From: Myxococcales bacterium
GTDB taxonomy: Bacteria > Myxococcota_A > Polyangia > Polyangiales > Polyangiaceae
DNA: 11,524 nucleotides
NCBI GenBank assembly: GCA_013298325.1
Contig: JAAFHJ010000101.1
Span: 1-11,524 of the forward strand
Direction of reading: 5' to 3'
The first letter of the stretch is position 1; the number at the start of each line of letters is the position of its first letter. The translations under genes were made by a program, and so were the position numbers. This document shows, in pieces, positions 7,792-11,524 of this stretch. The notes beneath the pieces are model-generated. The model was not told the DNA's origin and did not search any database. It saw only the letters and a list, made by a program, of their open reading frames with translations.

Positions 7792-8172
7792 ATGCCCGCC
7801 ATCGCCTGGGAAGCTCTCCGCCATGCCGCCGGTGCCGCCGATGACGTCCCGGACGCCCTCGAAAGCCTGCGTTCGAAGGACGACGACGAACGCGACTTCG
7901 CCGTCGGCTGGGTGATCGAGACGCTCTTCGAAGACGAGAAGGGTGCAGCCTGCATCCACTCGGCGACGCTGCCGGCCGCCCAGGCGCTCGTCGCCTTCGT
8001 GAACGAAGACTTGAGCGGCACCGGCATCGAAGAGACACAGGCAGAAATTCTTGAAATTCTTGGCGATTTGTACGTACGCTTTGTCGGCGTCCCCAAGGCC
8101 GAGGCGCTCCTTCGCGTGCTCGCCCCCTTCGCCGTGACCCACCCCGCGACGGACGCCTCCCAGCTGTCGTGA
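7792..8172 (+). CDS. Short HEAT-repeat-like protein
   Basis: This 126-residue acidic, mostly helical cytosolic protein starts at ATG 7792, with GAGGG (7782-7786) five bases upstream. The N-terminal two thirds follow the layout of HEAT-repeat proteins common in myxobacteria and actinomycetes: W-x2-L-x-HA-x-G-x-A-x-DVP-x2-L at residues 6-24, an alternating DDDERDFAVGWV helix, then HSATLPAAQALVAFV (56-70). Those relatives typically run to several hundred residues with many repeats, so this is a short or cut-down version, but there is no sign of a frameshift and the stop overlaps the next gene (GTGA). No catalytic residues are seen. HEAT solenoids bind partner proteins; here the partner is unknown. 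The translational coupling to the membrane transferase downstream suggests linked expression only. Confidence 0.78.
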   Translation: MPAIAWEALRHAAGAADDVPDALESLRSKDDDERDFAVGWVIETLFEDEKGAACIHSATLPAAQALVAFVNEDLSGTGIEETQAEILEILGDLYVRFVGVPKAEALLRVLAPFAVTHPATDASQLS

Positions 8173-10547
8173 CAGCGCCGCACGAGTCCCCGGAGGGCGG
8201 AGCGCGCGGTCGGCGGTTCCGGCTTGCGAAACGGGCCGGTTTCGCCGCGCTTCGCATCGCGCTCGTCGGCACCGTCCCGACGGCCCTCTCGTTCCTCGCC
8301 TGCTACCCGTCCCGGCGCGTCCTCGCCCTCTCCCAAGCGAGCGCCGACGCGGTCGCCTGGCAGTATTTCACGGGCGGGATCCTTGGCGACGTCGCCGCCT
8401 ACGCGCTGCCAATTCTTCTTTTAATTTCGGCGGGTGCGCTCATCGTCGGGCGCCCACCGGAGTGCGATCCCCCAGGCACCTCGTCACGAAGCGGGAAGCA
8501 CCTTCGTAGGTTTCGGCACGCCTGGTTTCCAAAGGTTGCGGCGGCGGCGATCGGCCTCGAGATCCTGTTCGCCTACGTCTTCGCCCTCGGGGTCACCGAA
8601 TTCCGTCTCCAGCGGGGCGCCTACCCGGTCCTCTCCGAAATGCGGGCGGCGATGACGTCGAGCGACGGGGTCGTCGGCGCGCTCCCGGTCCTCACCTCTC
8701 CGCGCTACCTCGTCCCCTCCCTCATCGCCGCGGCGATCGCCCTTGCTGGCATCGTCATACTCCCGCGTTTGCTACGTTTTCTGGCTGAGCGACGCCTCCA
8801 CCTCGCCGGCGCGACCGCGGTAACCCTCGCCCTCGTCGCGAGCGCCTGGACCGCCTCGGCACGCGCGGAAAAATGGCTCCCTGCCCTGAATCATTCGCGG
8901 GAAATTGCCTCGCCGCTCCCCGACGTCCTTCACGATTTGGTCGCGCGCGGATCGACGGTGACGCCGGACAAGATTCGTCCATTGATTGGGTCCTACCGAG
9001 GCAGCCCCGACGAGGTCCATGCCGGCGCGCACGCCTACGGGTTCTCCGACGCAGCCGCCGACGACCTCCTCGCCGACACGAGCACCTGCAGTCTACACCC
9101 GCTCGCCGAACCGCTCGATAAACCGACAGAAGATCCGCTCTTGCGTGCCGCAGCGCGCCTCTCGCGGGCGCTTTTTGACGGGCGCGCCATCGACCCAATC
9201 TTCTGGCAGGTCGGCGTCGAGAGCTTCCGCGCCGAAGACATCCACGCCCTCAATCCTGCAGCGCCGGCAGTGATCACTCCGCATACCAACCGCTGGTACG
9301 GCGATCCTCCTCGGAAGAAGGAGCCAAAGAAAGAGGCGGAAGAGCCCAAAGATCGGGCGGCAACCGTCGCCTTTCGGCACGTCCATCAAACGGGCGTTCG
9401 TACCGCCCAGGCCCACTCGGCCTTGATGTGCGGGTTTGGGTACCTCCCCTTCAACATGGCCCTCGTCCGCGATCTCGGGAACGTCCCCCTTCGCTGCCTG
9501 CCGGACGTCCTCGTCGATGCCGGCTTCGCGCCGACCGCCTATTACGGCCACGATTTCGCCTTCGACAACGAGGGGACCTTCTTCCGCTTCCACGGCGTGG
9601 CGCTCGTCGAAAAGAACCATCTTCCTCAAGACTTGCCCCACGGCGCCTGGGGGGCGATCACCGATGCTCCCCTCTACGGGCACGCCTTCGACGACGCCGC
9701 CAAGCGGGGCGGCCCCCAGTACAATTTCGTCGCGACGCTCGCCTCTCACATGCCCTTCGACCTCCCCCAGGACATGCCGCCGGCCCTCGACAAGAAGGTC
9801 GAAGCGGCTTGCCACGCGCCGAAGGAGCTCGGAATTGATGACTGTCATCGGATCAAGACGCTCGCCTACGCCGACGAAACACTCGCAGCGTTCGTCACGC
9901 GCATCGAGGCATCCCCGACGGCCGACCGCACTCTGCTTCTATTGAGTGCGGACCATTCGACCAATGACAACTTCGTTTGGGACACCAAAGACCGCGCAGG
10001 TTCTCTCTCGCGTATCCCCATGATTTTGCGGGTCCCCGAGGCCACGCTCGCCGCGGCCCCCCATCCGGAAGAGGCGACTGCTGCGCTTACCGAGCTCCAA
10101 ACCCTTGCGCTGAGTCGTGGCCTTTCAAACGCAGATATTCCGACGATCGTTCTCGCCCTTCTCGCCGGGACGCGTCCAATGGTGACCCTGGAAGCCCCCT
10201 GGCGGTGGCACACGCTCGGTGCGCAGACGACGCGCCCCGCCTTCCGCGCCCCGCCCGGGCTCCGCCACGAGTCGCTCGACGCCGGCGGCGCCATCACCTT
10301 CTTCGGGGTCAACGCCCCTGCCCACATGTTTTGGGGCGAGGAAGGGGGCGCCGTCCACGACACCGAAGTGCGCAACACCGCCCTCGCCACCACGAGCGAC
10401 CTGGAGCAACCGCCGCCGCACGCGCGGGCACCGCTCGCATTTCTTGGTGCATTTCTGGATGGTTGGGGCAGCAAGTGCGCGCAGACCCGCTGGCTTCGTC
10501 GCGACGTCCGCGAGCGCCGCGATGGCCTCGACCGCAGGCAGCCCTAA
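8169..10547 (+). CDS. LTA-synthase-like membrane phosphoglycerol/phosphoethanolamine transferase (sulfatase fold)
   Basis: This 792-residue protein starts at GTG 8169, sharing GTGA with the upstream stop. About five hydrophobic helices (roughly residues 26-46, 70-93, 121-142, 181-200, 211-230) are followed by a large, presumably periplasmic, sulfatase-fold domain. Family residues visible: Glu351 in WQVGVESFRAED (metal ligand), Thr412 in GVRTAQAHSAL (likely nucleophile, matching the RT motif of Gram-negative relatives), HMPFDLP (His527) and LLLSADHST (Asp595, His596, metal ligands). Family members move phosphoglycerol or phosphoethanolamine onto teichoic acid, glucan or lipid acceptors; a Gram-negative host makes lipoteichoic acid unlikely, so the acceptor is unknown. 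A Lys/Glu-rich stretch (382-396) sits between the first metal residue and the nucleophile. Residues about 675-792 form a C-terminal extension, with FFGVNAPAHMFWGEEGG near 711-727, ending in an Arg-rich tail. Confidence 0.87.
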   Translation: MTAPHESPEGGARGRRFRLAKRAGFAALRIALVGTVPTALSFLACYPSRRVLALSQASADAVAWQYFTGGILGDVAAYALPILLLISAGALIVGRPPECDPPGTSSRSGKHLRRFRHAWFPKVAAAAIGLEILFAYVFALGVTEFRLQRGAYPVLSEMRAAMTSSDGVVGALPVLTSPRYLVPSLIAAAIALAGIVILPRLLRFLAERRLHLAGATAVTLALVASAWTASARAEKWLPALNHSREIASPLPDVLHDLVARGSTVTPDKIRPLIGSYRGSPDEVHAGAHAYGFSDAAADDLLADTSTCSLHPLAEPLDKPTEDPLLRAAARLSRALFDGRAIDPIFWQVGVESFRAEDIHALNPAAPAVITPHTNRWYGDPPRKKEPKKEAEEPKDRAATVAFRHVHQTGVRTAQAHSALMCGFGYLPFNMALVRDLGNVPLRCLPDVLVDAGFAPTAYYGHDFAFDNEGTFFRFHGVALVEKNHLPQDLPHGAWGAITDAPLYGHAFDDAAKRGGPQYNFVATLASHMPFDLPQDMPPALDKKVEAACHAPKELGIDDCHRIKTLAYADETLAAFVTRIEASPTADRTLLLLSADHSTNDNFVWDTKDRAGSLSRIPMILRVPEATLAAAPHPEEATAALTELQTLALSRGLSNADIPTIVLALLAGTRPMVTLEAPWRWHTLGAQTTRPAFRAPPGLRHESLDAGGAITFFGVNAPAHMFWGEEGGAVHDTEVRNTALATTSDLEQPPPHARAPLAFLGAFLDGWGSKCAQTRWLRRDVRERRDGLDRRQP

Positions 10548-10550
10548 TTC

Positions 10551-11051
10551 ATGAGCGCATACACCTACCGAGCCGCCACCCCCGAAGACGGCGCCACGAT
10601 CCTTCACCTTGTCACCGAACTCGCGATCTACGAAAAGGCCGAGAAAGAAGTCGTCGCCACCGCGGAGGACTTCAATCGTGCTTTGTCCCAGGGATCATCG
10701 GCACTTCTCGTCGAAGATGCCACCGGGGCCGCCGTCGGCTTCGCCCTCTGGTTCCCAACGTTCTCCACCTGGTTGGGGCGCCCCGGCATGTTCCTCGAGG
10801 ACCTCTACGTCGTCCCCGAGCACCGCGGTCGCGGCCTCGGCGTCGGACTCTTGGCGCGCCTCGCTGCGTGCTGCACCGCGCGCGGCTACCGGCGCTTTGA
10901 GTGGAGGGTCCTCGACTGGAACCGGCCGTCGATCGACTTCTACGAGGCGCTCGGGGCGACGCAACTGAGTGAATGGTACACCTATCGCCTCGAAGGAAAA
11001 GCTCTGGAACTTCTTGCCAAAAGAGGCCAAACTAACTTTTCCGCAACCTAA
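10551..11051 (+). CDS. GNAT N-acetyltransferase, diamine acetyltransferase (SSAT)-like
   Basis: This 166-residue single-domain cytosolic enzyme would transfer acetyl from acetyl-CoA to an amine. The layout follows spermidine/spermine N1-acetyltransferase closely: RAATPEDGATILHLVTELA (7-25) with YEKAEKEV, VGFALWFPTFSTWLGRPGMFLEDLYV (62-87), the acetyl-CoA loop EHRGRGLGVGLL (90-101), EWRVLDWN (117-124) and IDFYEALGA (128-136). Glu83 and Tyr131 align with the SSAT Glu92 and general-acid Tyr140. Polyamines are the family substrates, but bacterial members also acetylate thialysine and other amines, so substrate is left open. It lies 3 bases after the stop of the membrane transferase with a weak ribosome-binding site, so it depends on that operon for expression. 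The last 15 residues (Lys/Arg then SAT) are a short non-conserved tail. Confidence 0.93.
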   Translation: MSAYTYRAATPEDGATILHLVTELAIYEKAEKEVVATAEDFNRALSQGSSALLVEDATGAAVGFALWFPTFSTWLGRPGMFLEDLYVVPEHRGRGLGVGLLARLAACCTARGYRRFEWRVLDWNRPSIDFYEALGATQLSEWYTYRLEGKALELLAKRGQTNFSAT

Positions 11052-11071
11052 GCCGTTCAAAAGCGGGCCCC

Positions 11072-11102
11072 GGATCGGTGGTCGCAGTCGGGGATCGGCG
11101 GT
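11072..11102. repeat. Two direct repeats GGATCGGYGGT, 20-bp spacing
   Basis: GGATCGGTGGT (11072-11082) and GGATCGGCGGT (11092-11102) differ at one base and start exactly 20 bases apart, about two helical turns. They lie in the 132-base gap before the repeat-protein gene. This spacing would suit a dimeric or tandem DNA-binding protein, but two copies could arise by chance in GC-rich DNA. Confidence 0.35.
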
Positions 11103-11152
11103 AGGCTGCCCGGGCGTGTGCCGAGGAGGCAGGCAAGGGCGTCCGGGGGGAT

Positions 11153-11181
11153 AGCTCCTGCTTCGCTCGCATGCGGGAGTT
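11153..11181 (+). promoter_or_regulatory. Hairpin burying the ribosome-binding site of the repeat-protein gene
   Basis: CTCCTGC (11155-11161) pairs with GCGGGAG (11173-11179), extended outward by G-U and A-U pairs, around an 11-base loop. The 3' arm contains the GGGAG Shine-Dalgarno (11175-11179) that lies four bases before ATG 11184. A structure of this kind would lower translation unless opened by temperature, a ligand, an RNA or a translating ribosome. No consensus riboswitch or thermosensor class is recognised. Confidence 0.5.
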
Positions 11182-11183
11182 CC

Positions 11184-11524
11184 ATGTCCCAAGACCGAAA
11201 GCACGACTCGAAGGGGACCCCTTCGAAGGGGAAAGAGCCACCGCCTTCCGACGGCAAGGAAGGCAAAGGGCGCCGACGAAGCAGCGCGTCGCTCGCAGCA
11301 GCGGCGCCAAAGAGCGTCGAAAAAATCGCGACCGAGCCGCCCAAAAGCCTGCGGAATCCGCCAAAGAGCGCCGAAAAGATCGCCACAGAAGCGCCAAAGA
11401 GTCTGCGCACGCCTGCACGCGGCATCGAGAAAATCGCGACCGAGCCGCCCAAAAGCCTGCGAAATCCGCCGAAGTCGGTGGAGAAGGTCGTCACTGAGCC
11501 GCCCAAGAGCCTGCGAAACCCGCT
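11184..11524 (+). CDS. Lys/Pro-rich 18-residue-repeat protein (3' end outside window)
   Basis: The frame is open from ATG 11184 to the window edge (113 codons, no stop), with GGGAG four bases upstream. Residues 1-40 are a disordered, Lys/Arg/Ser/Pro-rich leader (MSQDRKHDSKGTPSKGK, then GRRRSS and an AAAA run). From residue 41 four contiguous 18-residue units follow, ending at 112, with consensus PPKSVEKIATEPPKSLRN; a fifth begins at the edge. Each unit carries two PPKS-type elements around an acidic/basic EKIATE core, giving alternating charge and proline breaks. There is no signal peptide or membrane segment, so a cytosolic location is expected. I do not recognise the family. The basic, repetitive, low-complexity makeup could fit DNA, RNA or polymer-granule binding, but that is inference only. 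The opposite strand is also open here, in a register sharing the same third codon bases, so codon bias cannot decide the strand; the ATG and ribosome-binding site favour this one. Confidence 0.62.
   Translation, partial: MSQDRKHDSKGTPSKGKEPPPSDGKEGKGRRRSSASLAAAAPKSVEKIATEPPKSLRNPPKSAEKIATEAPKSLRTPARGIEKIATEPPKSLRNPPKSVEKVVTEPPKSLRNP
11304..11519 (+). repeat. Four tandem 54-bp repeats
   Basis: Units at 11304-11357, 11358-11411, 11412-11465 and 11466-11519 each encode 18 residues with no indels. Conserved peptides are EKIATEPPKSLRN-type blocks; unit 2 has EAPKSLRT and unit 3 begins PARG. The array continues past the window edge, so the total number of units is not known. The units differ in sequence, which argues against a very recent expansion. 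Confidence 0.93.

Noticed and set aside
11057..11506. Minus-strand open frame with Phe/Gly-rich 18-residue repeats
   Set aside because: It is the mirror of the plus-strand repeat gene, in a register sharing third codon bases, so openness is expected. The plus strand has an ATG with a good ribosome-binding site and a plausible soluble protein; the Gly/Phe/Arg repeat of the minus frame looks non-biological. Codon bias cannot settle it, so a small doubt remains.

Overview
The window is GC-rich, tightly packed bacterial DNA. It most resembles a Myxococcota (Polyangia-type) genome. This rests on several lipoproteins that join a lipobox to an Asp/Ser/Gly-rich linker and a Cys-rich domain, an ALK-like glycine-rich domain, a short HEAT-type protein of a kind common in myxobacteria and actinomycetes, frequent GTG/TTG starts and many 4-base gene overlaps. 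The assignment comes from protein style, not from a marker gene.

Bases 1-3161 (minus strand) read right to left as an envelope module. A lipoprotein of the endonuclease/exonuclease/phosphatase (EEP) fold overlaps by 4 bases (ATGA) a signal-peptide protein that looks like an outer-membrane beta-barrel. After 64 bases comes a lipoprotein with four 49-residue Cys-rich repeats and the start of a glycine-rich domain, cut by the window edge.

Bases 3160-5351 (plus strand) diverge from that module with almost no intergenic space: the two ATGs share bases in CATG. This unit is a FetA/FetB-type ABC exporter (metal or iron export by family) followed 9 bases later by a small lipoprotein with 20 cysteines after its lipobox.

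Bases 5352-5765 are non-coding for protein. They hold a minus-strand tRNA-Gln(TTG) with its own Rho-independent terminator, a possible tRNA promoter and two inverted repeats upstream of frmA.

Bases 5766-7738 are the glutathione-dependent formaldehyde detoxification operon: S-(hydroxymethyl)glutathione dehydrogenase (frmA) and S-formylglutathione hydrolase (fghA), overlapping at GTGA. FrmA oxidises the formaldehyde-glutathione adduct to S-formylglutathione, and FghA hydrolyses it to formate and glutathione.

Bases 7792-11051 are a close-packed trio: a short HEAT-like protein, a 792-residue membrane enzyme of the LTA-synthase/phosphoglycerol-transferase (sulfatase-fold) type overlapping it at GTGA, and a diamine-acetyltransferase-like GNAT protein 3 bases further on.

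Bases 11184-11524 open a Lys/Pro-rich protein built of exact 18-residue (54-base) tandem repeats that runs off the window. I do not recognise it. Its ribosome-binding site sits in a predicted hairpin. It is the most plausible undescribed element here. I see no CRISPR array, insertion sequence, phage gene or attachment site.
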